Position numbers and translations under genes: made by a program. From NCBI GenBank assembly GCA_018296165.2, contig JACKQL020000002.1, forward strand, positions 2,046,001-2,110,000: 64,000 bases of DNA, written 5' to 3'. This DNA comes from Termitomyces sp. T153. Its lineage: Eukaryota; Basidiomycota; Agaricomycetes; Agaricales; Lyophyllaceae. Positions 35,719-49,209 of this stretch are shown piece after piece (the first letter of the stretch is position 1; the number at the start of each line of letters is the position of its first letter). The notes under the pieces are model-generated. The model made no database searches. It was not told the DNA's origin and worked only from the letters and a program-made list of their open reading frames with translations.

Positions 35719-36959
35719 ATGCCTCCACTATCTTTTCCTCCTGCTCAACAAGCTCAGATTAGTAGGTCATGGATTACACTGACAGAATTGAAAATTTTAC
35801 TTAGAACTTTGTAGTCCGAGCGAATCAGCGGGATTTATACCACGTCTCGTCATTGAGAGATCAGACAGAAAGTGTGCTCCGGTCTTGGCTTGGTGAAGCA
35901 TCTGCAGCATTTAGGACTCGGAATCGAACTGACTCGTTGACAGGAACAAGATGGTTAACGAGGTGGGATAAGGAAGTTGAACTCCTTGTCAAGTTGGCAT
36001 ATTATGGGATAACCACTGGACGAGGTGACTTGATTATGCTTCCCAACTCTACACTACTGATATTTCTGTGCTACCCGACTGTTCACAGCCATGCAAACTC
36101 TCGGAGAAGAATATACAGATATTTGGCAGTCCTCTCTACACACACCACCTTCTTTCCGGTCGCGTACAAGTCTCGTTCTCCTTTCGGCTTTGTCTGCGTA
36201 TGTACTCAGTAAACTCAGCAACCTATCTCTGTTACGAGGACAAGATTCACGGCTGAAGAAATTTCTGAAAGCATTGCCGACTGGCATTGGCTTCGCTTTT
36301 GAACTGAACCTCGCTACTTTCTATCTTAGAGGGACGTACCATGACGTTGTAAAGAGATTGTTTGGAATCCGCTATGTATGTCCGAGCCTCATGCATTCCT
36401 ATCGCTCATCATGATATCGGCAGTTGTCTTCAATACCCGAAAATCCACATACACGACCACCCTCATATTCCTTGCTGGGGGTGCTCATCCTTGTTCGACT
36501 CTTGCACCGCCTAATCACAAGCATTCAAAGTCGAGTTAATCTGCACAATGCATCTATCAGTGATGAGGAAAAGAGGAAGTCCACTATGGTTTCGGAATCA
36601 AGGGGAGCCTATCTTGACGAGCGGCCAGTCTCTTTATTCACCGGCCCCGCAAACCCGGAAGGTGAACCGGCTAGACCAGCCGAGGAGGACGAGAGAACGA
36701 TGCTGGACGTGACATCCATTCCGGAGGCACTCAGGGCTTCGAGGAATTGTACTCTTTGTTTGGAGGAGAGAACAGATAGTTGTTCTACAGAATGCGGCCA
36801 CTTGTTTTGTTGGAGCTGCATTGTTGGATGGGGAAGAGAAAAGGTGAGATACTACGACGCACTACGAGTTCTCAACATTGATTTTTTTCCTAGTCTGAAT
36901 GTCCACTCTGCCGGCAGTCCCTCAATCTTACTCGCCTCCTGCCGATTTATAACTTGTAG
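35719..36959 (+). CDS. PEX10: Peroxin PEX10, RING-finger E3 ligase
   Basis: Five exons (35719-35761, 35815-36024, 36089-36375, 36424-36843, 36894-36959) give 341 aa. The N-terminal Pex2/Pex12-type region includes [18 protein letters not shown] and [12 protein letters not shown], with several membrane segments (about 110-230, for example [15 protein letters not shown] and [15 protein letters not shown]). It ends in a C3HC4 RING at Cys289-Cys326 ([18 protein letters not shown]). Pex10 works with Pex2 and Pex12 in the peroxisomal membrane to ubiquitinate the receptor Pex5 for recycling. The acceptor at 35814 was preferred over one at 35804 because only it restores IIRANQRD in frame. Confidence 0.93.
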
Positions 36960-37040
36960 AATCGAAGAAATCATGTAAGATCATACAATGGGAGTAAGCC
37001 CATGCGAAGAGAGCTTTTCAGGTCAATACAGATGTGAAGA

Positions 37041-37060
37041 TCATACAACCTGTTGTATGA
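37041..37060. repeat. 9-bp inverted repeat between PEX10 and SmE 3' ends
   Basis: Perfect palindromic arms TCATACAAC / GTTGTATGA with a 2-bp spacer, in the 145-bp gap between the convergent PEX10 and SmE genes. The half-site ATCATACAA also occurs just upstream at about 36970. It could be a protein-binding or 3'-end element, or chance. Confidence 0.4.
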
Positions 37061-37104
37061 GTGTAATATTATCGCCTTTGAGAAGTATACGCCCTAGAGC
37101 AATG

Positions 37105-37517
37105 TCAATAACGAGGACAAGGAAAAGAAAGTCGATTGAGGACCGGACCTAATTCTCTTCGCGGTTTGGCATCTTTGACATACACTTCTGCAGCCTCGTC
37201 TAACACAACATTCATGAATTCGTCAAAGCCCTGCGAGATTAATTTCAGCACATAAGCCTTAATGTAGTAGAGAAATTGCATACGATTATGCGTCCCTCAA
37301 TTCGCATCTCGATATTATCATACAACCATATCGAAATTTTCGTTTTCTAGAAGATAAGATTGGATGAGGAGGGCAGCAAGTACCAGGAAGGACTGACTTG
37401 TTGCAGATTTTTGAAGATGACGTTCTGAATGAGGGAAATAATTAGCAATGTACCATTGTCTACGGTAGAATACTTTACGATGGGCTGAACCATCACACGT
37501 TGCTGGCGTCCTGACAT
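37105..37517 (-). CDS. SME1: Small nuclear ribonucleoprotein SmE
   Basis: Four exons (37479-37517, 37398-37424, 37284-37346, 37105-37230) give 84 aa. The Sm1 motif is VIFKNLQQKTKISIWLYDN and the Sm2 motif GRIIGFDEFMNVVLDEAAEV, with the E-type start MSGRQQRVMVQPI and the end KPRRELGPVLN. SmE is part of the heptameric ring on U1, U2, U4 and U5 snRNAs. All three introns fall in phase 0. The gene is divergent from the dynein gene with 215 bp between start codons. Confidence 0.94.
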
Positions 37518-37732
37518 GATGAGTATAGAAGGATGGCGAGAACGTGAGCAACGATGTGGATCGTGTTCAAGTCGAAAGTTCAAGGGTTCAAGGGGGGCTG
37601 ATCGTACAATGTATAGGGTTAGGGTTATACCATTTCACGTGGTCGGGAAACTGGCACACTTGAACTTGTGAAGCAAAGGCGACGCGTCGATACAACCTAG
37701 TAGAAGGCGACACCAATCGACACCTTCTCAGC

Positions 37733-40700
37733 ATGGAGGTTCGTATTGCTACCTCTCCACGTAAATAGATCGTCTGATAAGGTTCAAAGGTCTTTGCTCC
37801 TGCAAATTCGTCAACTGCAGCTGCAGTGACGTTTATCACATTTGTGCAAGACCTGAAGAAGAAAACCAAAACATGGGGCCCGATGATTGACCTCTGTGCT
37901 AACGGAGAGAAGACTCTTGAACGTTTCCGGTACCAGTTTCCCGATGACTGGCTCTATAGCGATCAATTACGAGGGGAATGGAGTGCTTACAACGAGATAT
38001 TGAAGCGGAAGAACGACTCTATACAAGAGCAACTCGGTGTGTAATGATTTCTGACACAATGTACTCTTGTTTGATGTATTTATCATCTTCAGCGGGTCTA
38101 CAATTGAAGATCGTTGCGGAGGACAAGATAGTCGAGAACAAGATCGCTGATATTTTGCAAGAATGGGAGCAAACTCGTCCCGTGCAAGGCAGTATGCGCG
38201 CAGACACGGCCATGAACACTATAAATGTCTTTGAAGGGAAACTCAATCGCGTTCAGGAAGAATATGACCTCGTCTGCAGGGCCAAGGAAGCGCTCGATCT
38301 CGAACTGACACGTCATACACGTCTTGAACCAATCTTTGAAGAGTTGCGCGACCTCAAGGCTGTGTGGACTGCCCTTTCTGGCATTTGGAGCCAGATTTCG
38401 GAGCTGCGAGAGCTTTCTTGGGCCACTGTTCAGCCCAGAAAGCTAAGGCAACAGATAGATGGGCTTCTGACCTCTACGAAAGAGATGCCGACAAGGATGA
38501 GGCAGTACGCTGCGTTTGAATATGTGCAAGACGTGCTGAAAGGCCTTCTGAAGTCGAATGCGATCGTCTTGGAGTTGAAATCGGAAGCCCTCAAGGACAG
38601 GCATTGGAAGCAGCTATTCAAGGTTTTGCGCCTCCCTTCCCAAATTGCCTTGCCTCTGTAAGTGGTTCCTGATTCTACATCATCAACAACCTCACCTCTG
38701 TGCAGCATGACTCTCGGCCATGTGTATGACATGGATCTGAAGAGGAACGAGAGTTTGATTAAAGACGTCATTATACAAGCCCAAGGAGAGGTATACTCTA
38801 TCACCTTCCCCTTTTTTATATACTTAAATAAGCACTTCATAGATGGCGCTCGAGGAATACATTAAGCAAGTAAAGGAGATTTGGACAAGCTATACCTTGG
38901 ATCTTGTCAATTACCAAAACAAATGCAGACTCATTAGGTTCGTTTCTCAATTTTGAGTATTCCAGCCCAGCTTATGGTGTCCGTACAGAGGATGGGATGA
39001 TTTGTTCAATAAGTGCAGCGAAAACTTGAACTCGCTCACAGCAATGAAATTGTCACCGTACTACAAAGGTTAGTGTTTTCGAGGATTCCTACTCGGGTCA
39101 ATTGATTCGCCTTCATCGTCCAGTTTTCGAAGAAGAAGTAAGTATGATTTGTTCTTATCTCATAACTTTCGTCAACTGTTCGGCCAGGCTAGCTCGTGGG
39201 AAGAAAAACTCAACAGAATCCATGTACTTTTTGGTGAGTGGCTCATCATAAATGAAAAAAGTTGTTAACAACGCCAATGTAGATGTCTGGATTGACGTAC
39301 AACGACAATGGGTTTACCTTGAAGGTATCTTTTCTGGCAGTGCCGACATCAAGCATCTTCTCCCGACGGAAAGTTCGCGATTTTCGGCAATTAACCTCGA
39401 GTTTTTGACTGTGATGAAACGAGTGTACAAGTCGCCTTTTGTGCTTGACGTCATGAACATTCAGGGTATTCAAAAGAGTCTGGAACGCCTCGCGGACCTG
39501 CTACACAAGATTCAAAAGGCATTGGGCGAGTATCTGGAGCGAGAGCGGTCGTCTTTCCCTCGCTTCTACTTCGTCGGCGATGAGGATCTCTTGGAAATCA
39601 TTGGAAACAGTAAAGATATTCTCCGCATCATGAAACATTTAAAAAAGATGTTTGCTGGTATTTCCACAATCATGCTGGATGAGGACCTGACGGAGATTCA
39701 AGGAATGGCATCTAGGGAAGGAGAAGAAGTTCGCTTTTCAGAACCAATCCTTTTGAAGGATTATCCTAAGATCAATGATTGGTTGGCCAAACTTGAATCC
39801 ATGATGCGCTTGTCACTCTCGGACCTATTATTCCAGGCGGTTACCAAGCTCCAAGTCTTCTATGGAACAGGTTTAAAGCTGACTATGGATGAATTGATGC
39901 CTTGGATGGAAACATTCCCTGCACAGCTAGTTACACTAGCCGTTCAAGTTGCTTGGACAGCTTCTGTTGAAAGCTGTTTAGAAGCTGGCCAATTACCAGA
40001 GGGCCCTCTCGACACGGTGCATCAAGCATTGGACCTATTAGCAGATATTGTCTTGCAAGAGTTAAATCCTGTTACGCGCCGGAAGTGTGAACACCTCATC
40101 ACAGAATTAGTTCACCAGCGAGACGTCATTCGAGAGCTCGTCCAACAGCGCGTAATCGATACACAACATTTTACGTGGCTATACCAGATGCGATTCTACA
40201 TCCACCAAAACACGTCGGATCGATTGGAAAGGTTGGCTATCAAGGTCGCAGATGCCTCTTTCCCTTATGGCTGGGAATACTTGGGGGTTCCGGACCGTCT
40301 TGTCCAGACGCCCCTCACTGATAGAGTGTATCTGACCCTGACACAAGCTCTAGACACTCAGTTAGGTGGAGCACCTTTCGGACCCGCTGGAACAGGTGAA
40401 TATTCTCGTATGATATCAAATCACCAACTCCTGAATTCTTTCTAGGTAAAACAGAGTCCGTTAAAGCTCTCGGTGTTCAACTGGGAAGATTCGTCCTTGT
40501 CTTTTGTTGTGATGAAACCTTTGATTTTCAAGCGATGGGGCGCATTTTCGTCGGTCTCTGTCAAGTCGGAGCCTGGGGCTGCTTCGATGAGTTCAATCGA
40601 CTTGAGGAGCGTATTCTAAGTGCGGTGTCTCAGCAAGTGCAAAGCATACAACAAGGCCTGGCTTCATTGGTCAAGAACCCTAATACTGAGATTGAACTTG

Positions 40701-43700
40701 TTGGGAAGAGCCTCAAGATCAATAAGAATATTGGTATGTTATTCTATACTGCACATGGGCTTCTTTGATCATCATGGCTAGGTATATTCATCACAACCAA
40801 TCCTAATTATGCTGGCCGTTCTCAATTACCACCCAATTTAACCAAGCTTTTTAGACCGTGAGTTTTTAAAAAACATGTCTAATAATCTCTTTCTTGACTT
40901 TTGGGGCCTAGGATGGCAATGACACGTCCCGACCGAGAGCTCATTGCTCAAGTGATGTTGTTTTCGCAAGGCTTCCGAACTGCGGAATCCCTTGCCTCTA
41001 AGATTGTCCCGTTTTTCAATCTTTGTGACGAACAATTATCACCTCAACCCCATTATGATTTTGGATTACGGGCATTGAAGGCAGTTTTAGCCAGCGCTGG
41101 TATCCTCAAGCGCGAACGTCTACTCACACAAGCAGAGAATAAAGATGAGGACATTGTGGGCCTTTCGGACAGTATCTCTGAGCAAATAATCCTGATTCAG
41201 AGTGTGACCGAGACTATTGTTCCCAAGTTGGTAGCTGATGATGTTCCTCTTCTCACCAGGTAAATGTCTCATATGATATGATTAAGAGTATATTGTGCTG
41301 ATGGGAACGATTTTCAGTCTCTTGGCAGACGTCTTCCCTGGTGTTGATTATGTACCTGTTGACCTGGATGCATTGCGTGAGAAGATCCTTGAGGTGTGCA
41401 AAGAGCGCCGGTTGGTAGATGGTGAACGTTGGGTTTCGAAAATCCTGCAGCTTTATCAAATACAGAAGATTCAACATGGTCTGATGATGGTAGGACCTTC
41501 TGGAAGTGGTAAAACAAATGCGTGGCAAGTTCTTCTGGCCGCGCTTGAGCGACTGGATGGCATTGAAGGAGTATCTTATGTCATTGACCCTAAAGCCATG
41601 CACAAGGATGCTCTTTACGGAACGCTGGATCAGACAACTCGTGAATGGAATGATGGACTGTTCACTCATATTCTTCGAAAAATTGTGGACGATGTCCGTG
41701 GGGAAAGTGGCAAACGACATTGGATCATCTTCGATGGTGACGTTGACCCAGAATGGGTAGAAAATCTCAACAGGCAAGTTCATCGAACAATTAGTATATA
41801 GTCGTTAACCATCAACGGTTTTAGTGTCTTGGATGATAACAAACTTCTAACATTGCCAAATGGAGAGCGTCTTAATCTACCCCCTAATGTTCGAATCATG
41901 TTCGAAGTCGAGCATCTCAAATATGCAACTCTTGCTACTGTCAGTCGCTGCGGTATGATCTGGTTTAGTGAAGATGTTGTCGACCCATCGATGGTATACC
42001 GCAATTACTTGTCGACACTTGCCTCAATCCCTCTGGACGCTGATGACGAGGATGTCGATGCTCTAGGTCGTCGTAATGATGCTTCAGAGACCAATACTTC
42101 TGCAAACCTCGTCACTCAACAACAGATTGCATCCATTCTAGAACGGTACTTTGCGGATGATGAACTGGTTAGCTCAGCACTGAAATTTGCTGACTCTATT
42201 GAACATATCATGGACTTCACAACCACTCGCGCTCTTAATACCTTGTTTTCTTTACTCAACAGAACAGTCCGCAATGTCATCGAGTACAATATCCAACACT
42301 CTGACTTCCCTCTTTCCCCGGAAAGCGTCGAACAATATGTCACGAAACGATTACTTGTCAGCATCATTTGGGCTTTCTCTGGTGATGCAAAGCTGGACCT
42401 ACGCGCCGAGATGGGTGATTACCTCCGGAAACAGACCGGGATCGATCTTCCTCCTCTGCCACTTGGTAGCTCTCTCATCGACTATGATGTCCAAGTTTCC
42501 AACGGAGAATGGTCTGCATGGCAATCGAAGGTTCCGTCTATTGAGATTGAAGCTCATGCTGTGACTGCGGCCGACGTGGTCGTTCCAACTATGGACACTG
42601 TCCGACACGAAGAGGTCTTGTACTCATGGTTGTCAGAGCATAAACCCCTTATGCTGTGTGGACCACCTGGTTCAGGGAAGACTATGACGTTATTCAGTGC
42701 CCTTCGTAAACTTCCTGATATGGAAGTTGTTGGCCTCAACTTCTCTAGCGCCACGACTCCAGAACTAATCTTGAAGACCTTCGAACAATATTGTGAATAC
42801 CGAAAAACTCCCAACGGAGTTATACTCGCGCCCGTTCAAATTGGTCGCTGGCTTGTTGTCTTCTGCGATGAGATTAACCTGCCTGCTGCCGACAAGTATG
42901 GTACGCAGCGAGTCATATCTTTTATCCGACAACTCGTCGAATGCGGAGGGTATTGGCGTACTAGCGATATGGCGTGGGTAAAGTTAGAACGCATACAGTT
43001 CGTGGGCGCCTGTAACCCTCCAACTGATCCAGGTCGTGTTCCTCTCAGTCATCGATTCCTACGACATGCTCCACTTGTTATGGTGGACTACCCTGGCGAG
43101 GTTTCTCTGAAACAAATATATGGAACATATAACCGAGCTGTTCTTAAAGTCATTCCCAACCTCCGTGCATATGCAGATCCTTTGACAGATGCCATGGTTG
43201 CTTTCTACTTGGCATCTCAGAAGCGGTTCACAACGGACATCCAAGCGCACTATGTATACAGTCCGCGTGAACTCACGCGGTGGGTTCGTGGTATCTACGA
43301 AGCCATCCGTCCTCTCGAGATGCTGTCCGTCGAAGGACTTGTCCGAGTCTGGGCTCACGAGGCTTTGCGACTCTTCCAAGATCGTCTAGTAACGGAGGAG
43401 GAAAAGCAGTGGACTGATGAGAACATTGATGGATCTGCAATGCAACATTTCCCTACTATCAGCAAGGATGAGGCCCTCGGCCGCCCTATACTGTTTTCGA
43501 ACTGGACTTCCAAAAATTACATTCCAGTGGACCGTGAAGCACTTCGTGAATATACGAAAGCTCGTCTTCGTATATTTTATGAAGAAGAGTTGGATGTTCC
43601 CCTTGTCCTGTTCAATGACGTGCTTGATCATGTTTTGAGGATCGACCGCGTCTTCCGTCAGGTTCAAGGTCATCTGCTCCTCATCGGTGTTAGTGGAAGC

Positions 43701-46700
43701 GGCAAGGTCAGGATTTGTTCTCTTGTGTGTCTTCAGAAATTTTTATTAACCTTGTTTCAAAGACCACCCTGTCTAGATTTGTGGCCTGGATGAATGGCCT
43801 CAGTATATTTCAGATTAAGGTTTCGAATAAGTACACAGGTGAAGACTTCGACGAGGACCTACGAACTGTTCTCCGACGAGCGGGCTGCAAGGGCGAAAAA
43901 ATTTGCTTCATCATGGATGAATCCAATGTCCTTGATTCAGGATTCCTGGAGCGGATGAACACTCTCCTGGCCAATGCTGAAGTTCCGGGTCTTTTTGAGG
44001 GTGATGAACATGCAGCTCTGATGACTGCTTGCAAGGAAGGTTCTCAACGTGATGGTTTGATGCTGGACTCTCCAGAGGAACTATACCGTTGGTTCACCCA
44101 ACAAGTGGCAAAGAACTTACACGTCGTATTTACGATGAACCCTCCCGAGAATGGTTTGGCCTCGCGTGCTGCTACTTCTCCAGCACTTTTCAACCGTTGC
44201 GTATTGGACTGGTTTGGTGATTGGTCTGACCAAGCCTTTTATCAAGTCGGCGCGGAGTTTACTCATACGCTTGACCTCGACCTGCCCTTGTATAGTCCCC
44301 CAGCATATTTCCCGATTGCATACCGCGGTCTTTCTATGCCGCCAGCTCATCGAAGCGCTGTGGTCAATGCCCTGGTTTACGTTCACTCTTCTCTGCACCA
44401 AATCAATCAACGTCTGAGCCGTCGTCAAGGTCGTTATAATTATGTCACACCTCGCCATTATCTCGACTTGTAAGTCATTGTCATTGAGCATTACTTGGGC
44501 ATTTTTGAATGACTTTTCTCAGCCTTAATCATTACGTACGGCTGTATACCGAGAAGCGCGATGAATTGGAAGAACAACAACGTCATCTTCACGTTGGTCT
44601 TGACAAGTTGAAAGACACTGTGGCTCAAGTTGAGGAACTTCGCAAGAGTCTTGCCATCAAACGGTCGCAACTCCAAGCAAAGGACGCTGAGGCAAATGAC
44701 AAACTCAAGCGCATGGTTGCGGATCAGCAAGAGGCCGAGCAAAAGAAGGCTGCTTCCATCGAGATTCAGGCTGCCTTGGTAGAACAAGAGCGTAATATCC
44801 AAGAACGTCGCGCCGTTGTCATGGCTGACCTTGCTGATGCCGAACCCGCCGTCGTTGAAGCTCAAGCAGCCGTCAGCAACATCAAGAAGCAATACCTCCA
44901 AGAAGTCCGTGTTATGGCCAATCCACCAGAGGTTGTCAAATTAGCCATGGAATCTGTTTGTACGATACTTGGCCATAAGATCGACAGCTGGCGCACAATT
45001 CAGGGAATTATTCGTCGGGATGACTTCATTCTTAGAATCGTCAACTTTGACACTACAAAAATGACAAAGCAACTGCGGGATACGATGAAGAGAGACTACA
45101 TGAGTCGGTCGAATTATAATTATGAAACTGTCAACTTTGCCAGCAAAGCCTGTGGTCCGCTTGTGAAGTGGGCGTTGGCTCAAGTACGTTTTTCCGAGAT
45201 CTTGGACAAAGTGGAGCCCCTACGGAACGAGGTACAATCATTGGAAAACCAAGCCGAAACGACGAAGAAACAGGCTGCCGCTATCATAGCCATGATCGGA
45301 GAGCTCGAGGCCAAGATTGCTCGCTACAAGGATGAGTATGCCTTGCTCATTAGCCAGACCCAGGCGATCAAGTCGGAGATGGAGCGTGTCCAGAGCAAAG
45401 TTGATCGTAGCATGAAGTTGTTGGAAAGTTTGTCCTCGGAGAGGGAGCGTTGGGAGGCTGGAAGCCACACATTTGACACGGAAATGAGCACCATCGTGGG
45501 GGATGTCTTGCTCTCTGCCGCATTTTTGGCCTATGGTGGATTCTTTGATCAACATTATCGTGAAGTAATGTGGCAGGAGTGGTCAACACATTTGACAGAA
45601 GCCAACGTCAAATTCAAGTCCGAGCTTGCTTTCACCGAGTACTTATCGACCGCGGACGACCGTCTCGGCTGGCAGTCAAAATCCTTGCCATCTGATAACC
45701 TGACGACGGAAAATGCCATCATGCTCAAACGATTCAATCGTTACCCTCTCATCATTGACCCTACTGGCCAAGCAACCACGTTCTTGTTGAATGAGTATAA
45801 AGACAGGAAAATTACGGTCACAAGTTTCCTCGACGAAGCTTTCTTGAAGGTGCTAGAAAGTGCCCTTCGATTCGGAAACCCACTATTGATACAAGATGTC
45901 GAACACCTCGATCCAATTTTAAATGCGGTACTCAACAAGGAAATCCGACGCACCGGTGGACGTGTCCTTATCCGTCTGGGCAGTCAGGACATTGATTTTT
46001 CACCAGCGTTTACAATGTTCCTCTCCACCAGAGATCCTTCTGTCGAATTTTCCCCGGACATCTGCAGCAGAGTTACGTTTGTTAATTTCACCATGACACG
46101 CAGCAGTCTTCAGAGCCAATCACTTGACCAAGTGCTGAAAGTGGAACGGCCAGACACGGAACGCAAGAGAACAGACCTCATGAAGGTCCAAGGTGAATTT
46201 CGTCTTCGCCTTCGCATGCTTGAAAAGCTACTTTTACAAGCTCTCAACGAGTCTACTGGCAATATCCTCGATGATGACAAGGTTATCGATACACTAGAGA
46301 CCCTTAAACGGGAGGCGGCTGAAATTACTCGGAAGGTTGAAGAGACTGATATTGTCATGAAAGAAGTGGAACAAGTCACAGCCGAGTATCTTCCTCTTGC
46401 TCAAGCATGCAGTTCTGTATTCTTTGTGCTGGAGCAGCTGAATCTGGTGAACCACTTCTATCAGTTCTCGCTTCGTTTCTTCCTTGACATTTTTGACTAT
46501 ATTCTGCATCATAATCCCAACCTCAGCAACGAGACGGACTACACTCGGCGTCGGGATATACTGCTCAATGACCTGTTTCTCGTTGTCTACAAGAGGACTT
46601 CTCGTGCATTGCTCTACCGTGATCATGTCATGCTTGCGGTACTTCTAGCTCAAGTGAAATTGCGTGGAGTCGAAGACATTGGTGACGAGTTGGAGTTCCT

Positions 46701-49090
46701 CCTTGAGAGTGGCGATAGCATTGTCGGCGCCGCGGACACAACCTCTCAGATTCCTTTCTTGACGCCAGAGCAGCAGCTTCGCCTCGGAAACTTTGCTAGA
46801 CAGTCTATTTTCAAGCCTGTGCTCGCTCACATCACGGAACATGGTGATAATTGGGTCCCCTTTTTGGAATCAAACACTCCGGAGACATCAGTACCTACTA
46901 TACCTTGGGAACCAAGTACTCGTGAGTCTTGCTGTAATACCCTGGAATGACTAATCTAATGTACCCAATTTTAGCTGCTGTCGAAGCTCTTCATAACTTA
47001 CTGATCATCAAATGTTTCCGTCCAGACCGACTCCTTCAATCCATGGCGTTATTCGTGAGGACGGTATTCCAAAAAGATCTTTCGATAGAGTCAATCTTCG
47101 AACTTGGCGCGATGGTAGCTGATGAGGTCCCACCTTCTACCCCTGTTGCCTTGATTTCCGTTCCGGGGTACGATGCTAGTTACAAAGTCGAGAACCTCAT
47201 TCAGAATACTGGGGCCCGTTCGACATCAGTGGCCATGGGTTCTGAGGAAGGATTTACACTCGCTGATCAGGCTATTGCTGCTGCGTCTAGACAAGGATCA
47301 TGGGTACTACTGAAGAATGTCCACCTGGCGCCTTCATGGCTTGGCCAGCTCGAGAAGAAGCTCCAGACACTTAATCCTCATCGAAACTTTCGGCTATTCC
47401 TCACTATGGAGGCGAATCCTTCTATTCCTGTCAATATCCTGCGTCAGTCACGTCTGATCATGAATGAGCCTCCTCCCGGAATCAAGGCCAACCTTCTCGA
47501 TTCCCTTCGCAGCATTGCATCTGTTCGGCTGTCGAAAGGTCCGGCAGAGAAAATCCGATTGTATTTCCTTCTCGCCTGGTTCCATGCCATTGTCCAAGAA
47601 CGGCTACGTTATGTCCCTCTTGGATGGAGCAAGTCATACGATTTCAATGACTCTGATATGGCATCCGCATTTGGCACGATCGACGCGTGGCTGGATTCTG
47701 TCTCCAAAGGGCGCACAAACATTGACCCCATCACGATCCCGTGGGACGCGCTGCGCACGCTCATCAAGCAGTCTGTGTATGGTGGTCGTATCGACAGCGA
47801 TTTTGACCAGCGCATCCTGGATGCGTTTGTTGACGGGCTGTTCACCCCGGCCGCCTATAACGTCGATTTCCAACTTGTGCCTAGCACTGCTGGCAGCCAG
47901 CTGCTCGAGGTACCCGATGGTACGAAGATTGAGCAGTTCCTGTCCTGGGTGCAAGCACTGCCCGATCGCGAACCTCCCGCATGGCTCAGTCTGCCCCCTA
48001 CCGCGGAGCGTGTGATTGCGATTGCACAAGGTACGCAGTGTGATCAATTGTGCCCTGTGCCCTGACTGACTGACTGACGACAAGGTAACGAACTGCTTGG
48101 GCAGCTGCGTAAGATGCGGATGTTGGCGGACGACGATGAGGATGCGGTGGCGAGTGCGGCGACCAAGGCACAGACATCTCAACAGCCGGCATGGATGCGC
48201 ATCCTTCTAGAGCGTTGTAAAGAGTGGCTTGTCCAGCTGCCATCGGTGGGGGTGTTTTTTTTACTCTTTCAATGACTTTCGACGACTGACGTTTTCATTG
48301 TAGACATTGAACATTCTGGCTAAACAGACGGGCGAGTCGGAACCACTCCATCGGTTATTCTCTCGCGAGGGCGCTATAGGACGGAAACTACTGGATCAAG
48401 TCCGCAAGGATCTTTCTGACGTTGTCAGAGTGTGTCAGGGCGAGCTCAAGCAGACGAACCATCTGCGCACACTGATGAGCAGTCTTACCAAAGGTAGTCA
48501 AGCACCCCCCTTTTCTTTCTTTCTTTTCTTTCTGACTTTTTTTTCCGTGCCTAGGCACGATCCCAACCCACTGGCGGCGGTACAAAGTCCATAGAACGAT
48601 GGCAGTCTCTGCGTGGATCGCGGACCTATCGCGGCGTCTCGTGCAGCTGGAAGAGATCGCCAACGCAGCTGGGAGTCTGCACAATTGCGAAGTGTGGCTT
48701 GGAGGGCTGTTTTACCCCGAGGCGTACGTCACCGCGACCCGGCAGGCTGTTGCGCATCGGAAGAAGTGGAGTCTTGAGACGCTGAGTTTGAGGCTTGATA
48801 TTGAGCGCGTGAATGACCCTGGTGGGTTTATTGTTGATGGGCTGGCGCTGGAGGGTGCGGCGTGGGCTTTGGACAAGCTTGTTTTGAATGATGGGAGGAC
48901 GGTTCGGCTTGGTGCGTCGCAGATTCGGTGGGTGCAGGGGGCACAGCGTGAGGAGGAGGGCTTGGTGAATCTGCCTGTGTACCTCAACGGAGACCGGAGC
49001 GATGTGCTGTTTACTGTGGACTTGCCGTTTGATAGCAGTGCGGGTGCGTTGGTTGCGACTCGAGCGGTTTGTCTTACCGCTGGTGGATGA
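37733..49090 (+). CDS. Cytoplasmic dynein heavy chain, motor half (split gene)
   Basis: Twenty exons (37733-37760, 37821-38036, 38093-38657, 38706-38790, 38843-38937, 38989-39068, 39124-39137, 39188-39233, 39283-40395, 40446-40733, 40782-40857, 40912-41259, 41318-41773, 41825-43706, 43763-44469, 44523-46921, 46975-48030, 48085-48245, 48304-48493, 48555-49090) give 3446 aa, against about 4300 for full fungal dyneins. It begins MEVRIATSP and runs straight into tail-end sequence ([18 protein letters not shown]), then the linker and the six AAA modules. P-loops lie at AAA1 GPAGTGKTE (about 743-751), AAA2 GPSGSGKT (1044), AAA3 GPPGSGKT (1416) and AAA4 GVSGSGKT (1758). The stalk coiled coil and microtubule-binding domain follow (about 2000-2330, with [15 protein letters not shown]), then AAA5/6 and the C-terminal domain. 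The cargo-binding, dimerising tail is missing upstream, where SmE lies instead. The intron at 41774-41824 is GC-AG. Confidence 0.93.
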
Positions 49091-49209
49091 TTCCTTGGGG
49101 GAGGACCAACTAATAACCTATACCTCTCTATGATAATAATACCATTTCTATGTCTAGCATGCGTTGTACAAATATCAATATAATACGATCACGAAGCTTG
49201 TTTTCTAAA

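Noticed and set aside
37612..37628. TTAGGG-like sequence suggesting a telomere remnant
   Set aside because: Only about two units (AGGGTTAGGGTT) are present, far too few, and they lie between two housekeeping genes.
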